From Salvelinus alpinus (lineage: Eukaryota; Chordata; Actinopteri; Salmoniformes; Salmonidae), in NCBI RefSeq assembly GCF_045679555.1, contig NC_092120.1, forward strand, positions 12,575,805 to 12,639,804: a DNA stretch of 64,000 bases, read 5' to 3'. Below are positions 1-9,269 of the stretch, one piece after another (the first letter of the stretch is position 1; each line of letters opens with the position of its first letter). The notes under the pieces were generated by a model. It was not told where the DNA came from. It did no database searches and saw nothing but the letters and a program-made list of their open reading frames with translations. Made by a program: the position numbers and the translations under genes.

Positions 1-168
1 ACATACACAGTCCATGTCTCAAGACTTAAAATCCTTATTTTAACCTGTTTCTACCCCTTCAACTACACTGAAGTGGATTTAACAATTGACATCAATAAGG
101 GATAATAGCTTTCACCTGGTCACTGTCATTGAAAGAGCAGGTGTTCCTTATGTTTTGTTCACTCGGTG
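1..168 (-). mobile_element. Partial Tc1-like non-autonomous element, cut by window start
   Basis: The stretch ends in a terminal sequence (cactcggtg, then TA) close to the ends of the element at 21595-23676. It shares with that element the blocks about a lead-in to 'gacatcaataaggg' and 'agagcaggtgttcct'. It is read in the opposite orientation and its other half lies left of the window. Only the part without transposase coding is present. Confidence 0.65.
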
Positions 169-170
169 TA

Positions 171-924
171 CTTTCAGTCAAATTGCCTCAACAGCCCTTG
201 GTGTTTTAATGAGGGTGTTTTCACATTGCCGGTCACATTTGTAAGGAACAGAACCACACAATCTAAACGTATCAAATAATGCTTGATTCAGGGGTGTTGT
301 GTGCTTTAGATGCATCAAACATTAGGCCTACCCCATTCAGAGCTTGATTAACTAGGATAGCTGCACACATCACAAAAGAATGGGCTACATTTGTGTCTCT
401 GGGGATGACTTTTTATAGCTTGTGAAACCATCTATAACCTTACTGAGACAACCAATCGTTTCAGAAGATTTATCATGGACCCCCTGAGAACAGCAAGGTA
501 TGACTGTTTCCTCTGTAGGCCCACCAGGGCTGTATTGTTGAAGTGTGCTCCCCAGGATGACCAATAGCAATGTCTCATTCTCCTTTGGATCAATATTTTT
601 CAATCCTAGTTGCTGCTGGAGTTGATGTATTATTTAACGATTTTAATTCATGGGTTGCTAGTTATCGGCTGCCTGTCTAGATCATAATTGAGAATTGACT
701 TTGTTTTTCAAAGACCAAATTTGAAAGGGGGATAGAATTTAACAACCCACATGATCATTTTGAACTGGATTAAATGCTTACATTTGTCAGTGTAGAATAT
801 TGTTTCATATCAAAATAAACAGGAACCAGTAAGGAGTTCACTTCATGCAAATTGATTTCTACTGTAAATCTATTAATTGTTTATACACTGTCATGGATTG
901 ACCTGTCCCTTATATTTCTTTTAG
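171..924. other. Upstream region of s100a1, no gene seen
   Basis: I see no coding exon here. An untranslated first exon of s100a1 may lie in this stretch or farther left, because coding starts right after a splice acceptor at 923-924. Short reading frames here have no recognisable protein similarity. Confidence 0.5.
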
Positions 925-943
925 GTATTCACAGCAGTGTAAA

Positions 944-1657
944 ATGGGTTCCAAACTCGAGAGTGCAATGGAGGGGCTAATTCAAGTGTTCCACTCATAC
1001 TCCGCAAAAGAAGGGGACAAGTACAAGCTGAGCAAAGTTGAGCTGAAGAATCTGTTGCAGGGTGAACTGAGTGACTTCCTGGTGGTGAGTTTGATTCCTA
1101 ATGCTGTCAAGGGGAGGGATATGTGTGGTTTCAATATGACATTCTGATCAATTACATTTTAATCGACAAACTAAATTAAAACTGCCCCAAAACAAGTCAT
1201 ACAGGCAAGCATTGGAGAGGTCTTGATTTATTTAAGAGTTGTGGGACCCATCACCTTCACAACATATTGTATTAGAATCATTTCAATAATACCATGGCCT
1301 TGCCTAGAAATGACACATCGCCTAGGCATTTATAGATATGAAATGATTTGATGGGTATAACAATGGCATGAGATTGATCTTTCCATCTGATTGGCTTTGC
1401 AATTTCCTGCGCATTGCCTATTCCAATTCTTATCTACAACTGTTCCAAGAGTCATGTGGCTGCTTCTGGTCTGGGCCTACCTTTCAATGCATTAACTGTT
1501 TCTACTCTCTCAGGCATGCAAGGACCCTATGGTAGTAGAGAAGATCATGAGTGATCTGGATGAAAACAAAGATGGCGAAGTGGACTTTCAGGAGTTTGTC
1601 GTCTTGGTTGCTGCGCTGACGGTGGCCTGTAACGAGTTCTTTGTAGAGCCTGAATGA
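944..1657 (+). CDS. s100a1: S100 calcium-binding protein, S100A1-like (two coding exons)
   Basis: This encodes a small EF-hand calcium sensor of 94 residues, the same length as mammalian S100A1. Exon 1 coding runs 944-1084 and follows a splice acceptor at 923-924; exon 2 runs 1514-1657. The intron has a gtgagt donor and a pyrimidine-rich acceptor. Residues 1-47 hold helix I and the S100-specific 14-residue N-terminal loop (SAKEGDKYKLSKVEL region). The C-terminal canonical EF-hand loop is residues 63-74, starting DENKDG and ending in Glu. The C-terminal helix VVLVAALTVAC carries Cys86, matching the conserved C-terminal Cys of S100A1. Family members work as homodimers that expose a hydrophobic target site on Ca2+ binding. 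The paralogue assignment rests on the N-terminus MGSKLESAM and this helix. Another S100 paralogue is possible but less likely. I see no lesions. Confidence 0.9.
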
Positions 1658-1705
1658 GTTTGGAAACCGTCTGTGACATCACCTTTCTACTCATTATTCC
1701 TTGTT

Positions 1706-1711
1706 AATAAA
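1706..1711 (+). terminator. Polyadenylation signal of s100a1
   Basis: An AATAAA hexamer lies about 50 bases after the s100a1 stop codon, the usual place for a short 3' UTR. A weaker alternative sits near 1920. Confidence 0.65.
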
Positions 1712-1719
1712 ACAAATGT

Positions 1720-3150
1720 ATGCTTGAATTTGATTGTCAAAAAATATAAAAGATAAGTTATTTCAAACAGGCAAATGTTTCAATATTCTTGTCACATAAT
1801 GGTCATTTCTAACAAAGGCTCTTTTCACTGTTATAAATGATTGCTTCTGTAGAGAATCCTGCAATGAGGTGGGCAGTTTCAGTGTACTATTGCACTAGTA
1901 GTTAACATTCTGCTCAGATCAATAAAGGTGATCATTGCTGTCTTTCTAAATGTTAAACTCAGCTCATTGACTTGAATGCATGTTACTGGTACATGTCTTT
2001 TGCATGAACTCTGGGCCGTATGAATCAATTGTCTCAGAGTAGGAGTATTGATTTAGGATCAGTTTTGCTTTTTGATCCGTGAATAAGATTACATGGACGG
2101 TAGGGACTTGATCATAGAATAGCACTTGTACTGAGACTCTTCATATGGCCCCTGCTCTGCCACCTATGCTTAAACATGGCAAACTGCACCTACCATTTTA
2201 GTGAGGGATTTGTACTGAAATGCACAACACCTGTTTGCACTTTTAGCCAAACACGGTTCTAAACCAACTTCCAAAATGACTATGCAAATCTCCAGAGATG
2301 AGGAGAAAAAAAAAAAGTTCCCATAGACTGGCTGCATCCTAATCAGATTCCCCAATCTTAATGAAATGCAAAGCTTGATTTAAATCCATGTAAAAAAAAA
2401 AACTGCTTTAGAGCCTGTGTGATGATGTGTTGGCAACAGAACACTGCAGTCTCTGCCAACTTAATGCTGGAGTCTGGCTGCTTCAGTCATTTGTGTTGAA
2501 CACTCCCTGTAACAAATGCACATGTGGTGTAGACTGCAAAATTCAAAAAATGTGTGATTCAATTGATTGTGTCAGAGGTACATCATACTGTCTAGAAAGA
2601 ACACTTGTGGTCATGGACAAGTAGGATATGACTAATGGTATGTTGCAACTGTTACAAAATGTGGTTGATCACGATGTACTGGTGTTACTCTAGCTGATTG
2701 AATAACACCACCCTGGACCTGTGGATAGGATATATGACGTGTAGAGCTTGCTGGCTTAAAATATGAGCGTGCACTGAGCAACATGCCAGGGTTTCATGTA
2801 TGACTGCTGCTGTGTAAAATACATTGGCCACGTTAAAATAATCCTTTAAACAGCCTTCAAAACTACTGTACAGGTCGATTTGAGTGTCAGTGATGAATGT
2901 GTCAATCCCTGAGAAAATTCATGACAGTGACCACTGGAAACAGGTTTAAAAAATAGCTAGGGATTCATCAGGTGAAATCTAAATACTAGTCTTATTAATT
3001 TACACAATTTGCCAGAAAAAGGGGTACATTCTCTTAAAAAAGCCATTTTGGCCAGACAACGTGGAAAAGCAATTGCATTGCATGTATGGTTGCGTGCCCT
3101 CCACTTCTTTCCACATTCTGTGATGAAATATTAGTAATTTGACTCTAGCC
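1720..3150. other. Intergenic DNA between s100a1 and the mettl25b remnant
   Basis: I found no coding exon, RNA gene or clearly recognised repeat here. Reading frames are short and resemble no known protein. Confidence 0.5.
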
Positions 3151-3152
3151 AT

Positions 3153-3592
3153 GTCCGAATACCCATACTTGCGTTCTAAAAAGTTTTATAGTATGTGACA
3201 TTTTGAAAATCAAGTATACTTTAAATGCCCAGGTGTCATACTTATTTCAGCTTTGACAACCAGATATGGGGATGTGCTACCAAACTTAACCAATAACAAT
3301 AAACAATGCAATTGTGCATGATGCATTCTCAGTATGGAAAAACATTTTATAGTATGTCATTTTCAAAAATCAGGTATGGTTTAAATGTTACTAATTTCGG
3401 CTCATCTAGTAGAATTCGATTAACAAATCCACCCGTACTCGGCACCGCAACACCTACTCAGCCAGTCAGGAGCCGTTACTGCGTTGTGGCTGTGGCATAC
3501 TTGTTACTAAACAATACGTGCAAAATAGTTTGCGACAATGAGTACATAGTATGCAGTTTAAGTATGTAGTACGCTAGTATGGATATTTGGAC
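3153..3592. mobile_element. Miniature inverted-repeat element with GTCCGAATACCCATACT-type ends
   Basis: The left end begins GTCCGAATACCCATACTT. The right end, read on the other strand, begins GTCCAAATATCCATACTA. The two ends therefore form an imperfect terminal inverted repeat of about 20 bases or more around a 440-base AT-rich core. No transposase is encoded. The superfamily is not determined; a PIF/Harbinger or hAT derivative is possible. Confidence 0.5.
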
Positions 3593-6172
3593 ACACATAC
3601 TCACTTCTAAACTTCCACTCCAAAGTCTTTGAGCACCAATGAGTAAGGGAGTAAACTCTGAACACAACACACGGTTTTAGAGGTGTCCTTGGTTATGGAA
3701 GAGTACACTCGGCCTTTTTGTCCCTTGTCGGCTGCTTCAAAGCCATCAGTACCAGGTTTCAGGGAGAGAAAGCAGGGTCAAAGAGTGGCACCAGCTGACT
3801 CTTTATACCTACACCAACAATCAAGCAATAACAAATAACACCTTTACTGTTAGCACTGGGCCCACAAAAAAGATGTATGGAATCCAGATACAAGATCTGA
3901 TAACACACAGTCTCTGTACATTTCTTCACCTTTCTCCTGAAGGTATAGCATCCTGTCCAGCAGCACCAGTGTCTACACTACCGGTGCCAGTAGCAGAGCC
4001 AGGTTGAAGTATACCACCACACGACCCTCCTGCCTCAGCATGGCCCCCACTCTGCAGGTGTCCAGTGGCAGGCCAACGCGGGGCAGACCCAGACAGGCAT
4101 ACCCGTGGGTACATGGTGAGAGGGGGTCAGGGGTACATATAAGATGACCATGTTTGACCTAAAGGCTATATAGAGAGAAAGCGGCTATTGAATTCCTAAA
4201 TGTGATCATCAAAATGATTATCATTATAAACAAGGATAATACCAAATAGTAAAGGTTTTTCTGAGACATATGCAAGGATGAATTTCTTAGGTTTTCATCC
4301 TAACATACAGTGAAAGCTGCTGCCTAATGATACAGACTGAAGAGGTATGGATACAAACTTGTGTAAACACTCACTCTGTAAAGGGTAGTAGATGTGCTTC
4401 CTTTATCGCCTGGACTCCCGGGCCTGCACAGCTCCGGCTTCACCTCCCTGATAACTGTCTCCAGGGTTGCCCGATAACAGTGTATCCTTAGCAACCCACT
4501 CTCCTCCCGCAGCCTGTGCACGTAGTCCTCTATGGAGTGACACGCACCCTCCCGCGCTTTATAGGACAGCTAGTGTCCCGGCAACCCCTGCACCCAGTAG
4601 CTCATTGGGTAGCCAAACTCTGAGTGATATGTCTCATTGGTGGGGAAAGGGGACGGGCTATGCGGCCAGGGGGGTTTGGGTTCCAGCTGGTGGTGATCTT
4701 CATGTAGCAGCACGCCACTGAGGTGATGCCACGAACGTGAGAGCAGCTGGCAAAGTGGCAAAGGAGGGTGGCACTGAGGTCCCCGCAGGCATGGAGGCCT
4801 GTTAGGACGAAATCTGGACATCCCTGCCCCTCTTCCACAGGGCAGACAACAACTTCAGTGGATGAACACTTTTGTCAGAGTGGGTGGACATATGGGCCTT
4901 GTCCGGCTTTAGTCTTGCAGAGACGTTTTGGATACGAGAGTGAACTAGACCGGGGTTCATGTTTTACACTAGTAAAAGAGTTTGTACATGCATTGTCATT
5001 ATTCTTGAGGGGAGATGCAGCCTGGCCATTGTCTCAACAACCCAGGAATTCTGATTCTGCAGTCAACACAGGCTGGTCTCCGTGCCCATGTTGCTGATCA
5101 GCTTCTGATATGAACTCCCGCTGTCTCTTCTTACTGGGTCCAACCGGAGTGGTCTGATCTTCACAGACACATTTACCATTTCCTACCTGCTTGATACTTT
5201 GGGTTTGACCCAGCCAGCCACATGGTAGGGTGAGGGGCCAGATCTAGAGAGGGGAGGTCCATTCTGAAAGAGTAAGACCAGTATAAATATTTAATTCTTA
5301 ATTATATTGCATATTAGCAATATTCACCAAATTGCTTCACTCTGGTTTTACAAAAAAATCCTGGTCAACTGGGCCTTTCTTGCACTTTACTACTGAGCGT
5401 TCTGGTGCATTACCTTCCTCTGCCGTTCCTTCTCCAGCATCCACAGAAGCTGTCCATCATATTTGGATGCCATGGAAACTAGAGTGGGATCAGCCTCAAT
5501 TCCAGTCATAGACAGACCGAGCCCAAACGACAAGAAACGAGTCAAATGGCCCTATGGAGACCAGTAGGGATATACAACATCGTGACAAATCATGTACCGT
5601 GACAAATCTCATTGTTAGGCAGATTACAAAAAGTAATATTGTGTGACTCCTAGGTCTGATAACAAGACTGAATATTAGGTTACCTTCCAGAACCCACATC
5701 CACCACACTATTGCAGTCTGTCAGGTCACAAAGCTGCTTCACCAACTGTGGAGAGAGATGAACAGATCAGTATCAACAACTGAAATGCTTATTTGAATCA
5801 GCAGTATATATAAAAAAGTAGTATGCACATCCATATATATGTAAAGTAGTATGCACACCTTTACCTTTACCGTGCCCAGACTCCAGATCTCATGCTGCTT
5901 CTTGGGTTTCACATGTTTCCCAGCAATGAGCTCTGACTCTTGTTCTCCAAGAACTCCTCTGGCTTCAGCATGCCCACTTCATGTCCCCGCTTGCCCTGGG
6001 GTGTCCTGGGGAGCGTCAGAGCATGCGCAGTGGCCCGGAAAGCCAATAGTGAAAGAGGCCATTACACAATAGTAGCTGAAATTTTTAAAAGTAAATTGTA
6101 CAAGTTATTTCTAACTGTTTTATGATATAGAATCCAATTCAAGTTGAACGAATACACTGGTATGACTGAATA

Positions 6173-6466
6173 CCTTTTTTATTTTTTTTATTTCACCTTT
6201 ATTTAACTAGGTAGGCAAGTTGAGAACAAGTTCTCATTTACAACTGCGACCTGGCCAAGATAAAGCAAAGCAGTTCGACACATACAACAACACAGAGTTA
6301 CACATGGAGTAAACATACATACAGTCAATAATACAGTAGAAAAATAAGTCTATATACAATGTGTGCAAATGAGATAAGGGAGGTAAAGGCAATAAATAGG
6401 CCATGGTGGCAAAGTAAATACAATATAGCAATTAAACACTGGAATGGTAGATGTGCAGTAGATGAA
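6173..6466 (-). mobile_element. 5'-truncated LINE 3' tail (RSg-1-like) inserted beside mettl25b exon 2
   Basis: Read on the minus strand this matches, block for block, the last ~290 bases of the LINE that ends at 63775, from 'catctaccattccag' through the Gln/Thr-less 3' UTR to 'gttaaataaaggtgaaat'. It is a dead-on-arrival copy with a T/A-rich end at 6173-6195. It lies in the sense direction of mettl25b, directly after the coding part of exon 2, so it may also have removed that exon's donor. Confidence 0.85.
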
Positions 6467-6696
6467 AAAAAAACGTATATTCACATTCAATCTGTCCAAT
6501 AGGAGGTCAGCTATTTGTGGGGGTGACAGGTCACAGAGGATATATTGCCATCTGGTAGGCAATGTAGCCCATAGATCCTCACTGAAGAATTCCTATGGCA
6601 GGAGAAAAAATGATCAATTACACATTAACTGATGAGTAGCTAGAGAAATCTACCCAGGGGCCCTTTGAGCCAGGGATCAAGCTTCATGGGAGCGTG

Positions 6697-6933
6697 TGTA
6701 ACGGATGTGAAATGGCTAGCTAGTTAGCGGGTACGCGCTAGTAGCATTTCAATCAGTTACGTCACTTGCTCTGAAACCAATATGTAGTGTTGCCCCTTGC
6801 TCTGCAAGGGCCGCGGCTTTTGTGGAGCGATGGGTAACGACGCTTCGTGGGTGTCAGTTGTTGATGTGTGCAGAGGGTCCCTGGTTCGCGCCCGTGTCGG
6901 GGCGAGGGGACGTACTAAAGTTATACTGTTACA
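6697..6933. mobile_element. 237-bp element with TGTAAC...GTTACA ends and 4-bp target duplication
   Basis: The element starts TGTAACGG and ends ACTGTTACA. It is flanked on both sides by CGTG (6693-6696 and 6934-6937), a perfect 4-bp target duplication. A GC-rich core includes 'gagcgatgggtaacgacg' and 'gtccctggttcgcgcc'. There is no coding capacity. TG/CA ends with a 4-bp duplication fit either a short LTR (solo LTR or TRIM) or a Ginger-type DNA element derivative. A shorter relative is at 45632-45705. Confidence 0.7.
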
Positions 6934-7149
6934 CGTGTAGGGTGAAGTTGCCTCTAGACGCTGACCCTTGGTCAGTTTTGCATTATTCCAAATAATGGTT
7001 TAGGTCAGGATTGAGGGAGGGGAAGTTGATCCTAGATCTGTAGGGGAAACTTCAACCTGGAGCGGAGGACTCAAGACTTGATAGCAGTATATCACGTGTT
7101 CATCTTATAATCAAATAACCATATAAATACCTGCAGCAGCTTAACTTAA

Positions 7150-8277
7150 AAAAACTTAGAAATAGAATGCGTTGCTTGCTACGTACAATTATGAAGGAAT
7201 CAGGAAACAGCAGAGGGAGCACCCACCTATCCACATCGACGGGTCAGTAGTGGAGAAGGTGGAAAGTTTTAAGTTCCTCGGTGTACACATCACGGACAAA
7301 CTGAATTGGTCCACCCACACAGACAGCGTTGTGAAGAAGGCGCAGCAGCGCCTCTTCAACCTCAGGAGGCTGAAGAAATTCGGCTTGTCACCAAAAGCAC
7401 TCACAAACTTCTACAGATGCACAATCGAGAGCATCCTGTCGGGCTGTATCACCGCCTGGTACGGCAACTGCTCCGCCCACAACCGTAAGGCTCTCCAGAG
7501 GGTAGTGAGGTCTGCAGAACGCATCACCAGGGGCAAACTACCTGCCCTCCAGGACACCTACACCACCCGATGTCACAGGAAGGCCATAAAGATCATCAAG
7601 GACAACAACCACCCAAGCCACTGCCTGTTCACCCCGCTATCATCCAGAAGGCGAGGTCAGTACAGGTGCATCAAAGCAGGGACCGAGAGACTGAAAAACA
7701 GCTTCTATCTCAAGGCCATCAGACTGTTAAACAGCCACCACTAACATTTAGCGGCCGCTGCCAACATACTGACTCAACTCCAGCCACTTTAAAAATGGGA
7801 ATTGATGGAAATTATGTAAAAATGTACCACTAGCCACTTTAAACAATGCCACTTAATATAATGTTTACATACCCTACATTACCCATCTCATATGTATATA
7901 CTGTACTCTATATCATCTACTGCATCTTGCCATCTTTATGTAATACATGTACCACTAGCCACTTTAAACTATGCCACTTTATGTTTACATACCCTACAGT
8001 ACTCATCTCATATGTATATACCGTACTCTATACCATCTACTGCATCTGCCATGCCGTTCTGTACCACCACTCATTCATATATCTTTATGTACATATTCTT
8101 TATCCCTTTACACTTGTGTGTGTGTGTAAGGTAGTAGTTGTGGAATTGTTAGGTTAGATTACTTGTTGGTTATTACTGCATTGTCGGAACTAGAAGCACA
8201 AGCATTTCGCTACACTCGCATTAACATCTGCTAACCATGTGTATGTGACTAATAAAATTTGATTTGATTTGATTTGA
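7150..8277 (+). mobile_element. 5'-truncated L2/CR1-group LINE, 3' part with reverse-transcriptase C-terminus
   Basis: Positions 7172-7744 encode the C-terminal part of a LINE polymerase (FLGVHITDKLNW, then CTIESILSGCITAWYGNCSA and LQRVVRSAERIT). The 3' UTR ends in the AATAAA-containing tail 'taataaaatttgatttg' with GATTT-type short repeats ending at 8277. The copy lacks the endonuclease and the polymerase catalytic core, as is normal for 5'-truncated LINE insertions. Its tail abuts the last surviving codon of mettl25b exon 1. The same 3' end occurs inverted at 54985-55230. Confidence 0.85.
7827..8055 (+). repeat. Tandem duplication inside the LINE 3' UTR
   Basis: A block of about 120 bases starting 'ccactagccactttaaac' and ending near 'ctactgcatc' occurs twice in a row (about 7827-7935 and 7951-8050) with a few differences. 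This could belong to the LINE subfamily rather than to this copy alone. Confidence 0.65.
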
Positions 8278-8367
8278 ATCGGAGATGTGTTTGTATGTCG
8301 ACAGAAAATATGTAAGATTTCTTGCCAACTCTCTTTGCTGCTCTGCTGAAAGAGTCCGTGAGCACAT

Positions 8368-8600
8368 AATTCGACTGTCGCATCGGCAACTGACTGGCTA
8401 CAACAACCGGTTATGAATTGTGAACATGAAACATGTCAACAATACTCTATCGCAAGAGAGTCCGAGTGAAAGAGTTTTATATAACGACGATAAGAAGTGT
8501 TTGTAGCTCTTCCCCGTGTATCACAACACGACCTCTGAACCGGAAGTAGTCGACTGTTTGGCTGTTAAGGAAGTCGGAGCATGGTGCTATGTTTATAGGT
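8368..8600. promoter_or_regulatory. Probable shared divergent promoter of mettl25b (remnant) and isg20l2
   Basis: The start codon of the mettl25b remnant (8367) and the first coding exon of isg20l2 face away from each other. The same head-to-head layout is known in mammals. This stretch lies next to the mettl25b start. It has scattered CpG such as 'cgactgtcgcatcgg' (just inside exon 1) and 'ccggaagtagtcg', the latter resembling an ETS-type CCGGAAG core common in bidirectional promoters. There is no direct evidence of transcription start sites. Confidence 0.4.
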
Positions 8601-9269
8601 CGGTGTATATGTGTAATTTGTTGTATAACGCTGATTTGTGCACCATCATATTATCAGGATACAATATGAGTGAAGACATACAGTTAAATTAGTCTGTCTG
8701 GAGAATAGAGTTTCATTCCTAGCTAGCTAATGTTCGAGTCGCTGTTTCGGGAAGCTTAGCATTAGAGCTAGGTAGTATTACTATCGCTAGTTAGTTAGCT
8801 AGCCAATGACCCAATTCTAGCTCGCCTAAACCGTATTTTTGACTGTAATATCATCCTGACAGCTAACGTTTACACTATACGGATTACACATACTTTTCGA
8901 AAATACCTAACGTTAATTGTGGCTAGCTAGCTACGTGGGCTCAATGTGTTTCATATTAAACTAGTACCAAACTAGCTAGATTATATAAACAACTAACTAG
9001 CTGGCTTCTTTGTTTGTCATGACTAGAATGTTTTCCTACAATTTCAGACATACCAGCTGCTTTGTTAACAGAAATCTATTTTGTTTTTGTCCAGGTATCA
9101 CAATTGATGTCATGATAATTGGGTCAGAATGACATTTGATTAAAGCAAATATTTGAAGCCAAATTTGCACAGCAGTGAATGCCTTTATGTCCTGTTGAAG
9201 GGAGGTGGATGTAAACAGTTTTTGTCCAAGAACAAACCCAGCCCCAGCTGAGGAAGATTCCCCTCCAAG

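Larger units (their letters stand above)
3693..8367 (-). pseudogene. mettl25b: Decayed METTL25B/RRNAD1 methyltransferase-like gene
   Basis: Exons are recognisable but no longer form a frame. On the minus strand: 8367-8278 (start, ELARNLTYFLSTYKHISDS), 6583-about 6475 (EFFSEDLWATLPTRW), about 6081-5871 (ending KPKKQHEIWSLG), 5745-5694 (VVDVGSG, SAM-binding motif I), 5551-5414 (GHLTRFLSFGLGLSMTGIEA), about 5265-4375 (FVLTGLHACGDLSATLL, CCYMK), 4102-3930, and about 3797-3693. Disabling changes: in-frame stops at 4877-4875, 4572-4570, 3975-3973 (APVV*TL) and 3761-3759 (AFSP*NLVL). Frameshifts lie near 5920, at the 5694/5551 junction, near 4640 and near 4415. The acceptor before 4102 reads GG instead of AG. 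A LINE has removed the exon 1 donor and another LINE tail abuts exon 2. The human protein has about 475 residues. The gene lies head-to-head with isg20l2, as in human. Confidence 0.88.

Noticed and set aside
3926-5100. Separate small proteins in the mettl25b area
   Set aside because: The correct minus-strand frames show METTL25B family blocks; the other frames are shadows of these decayed exons.
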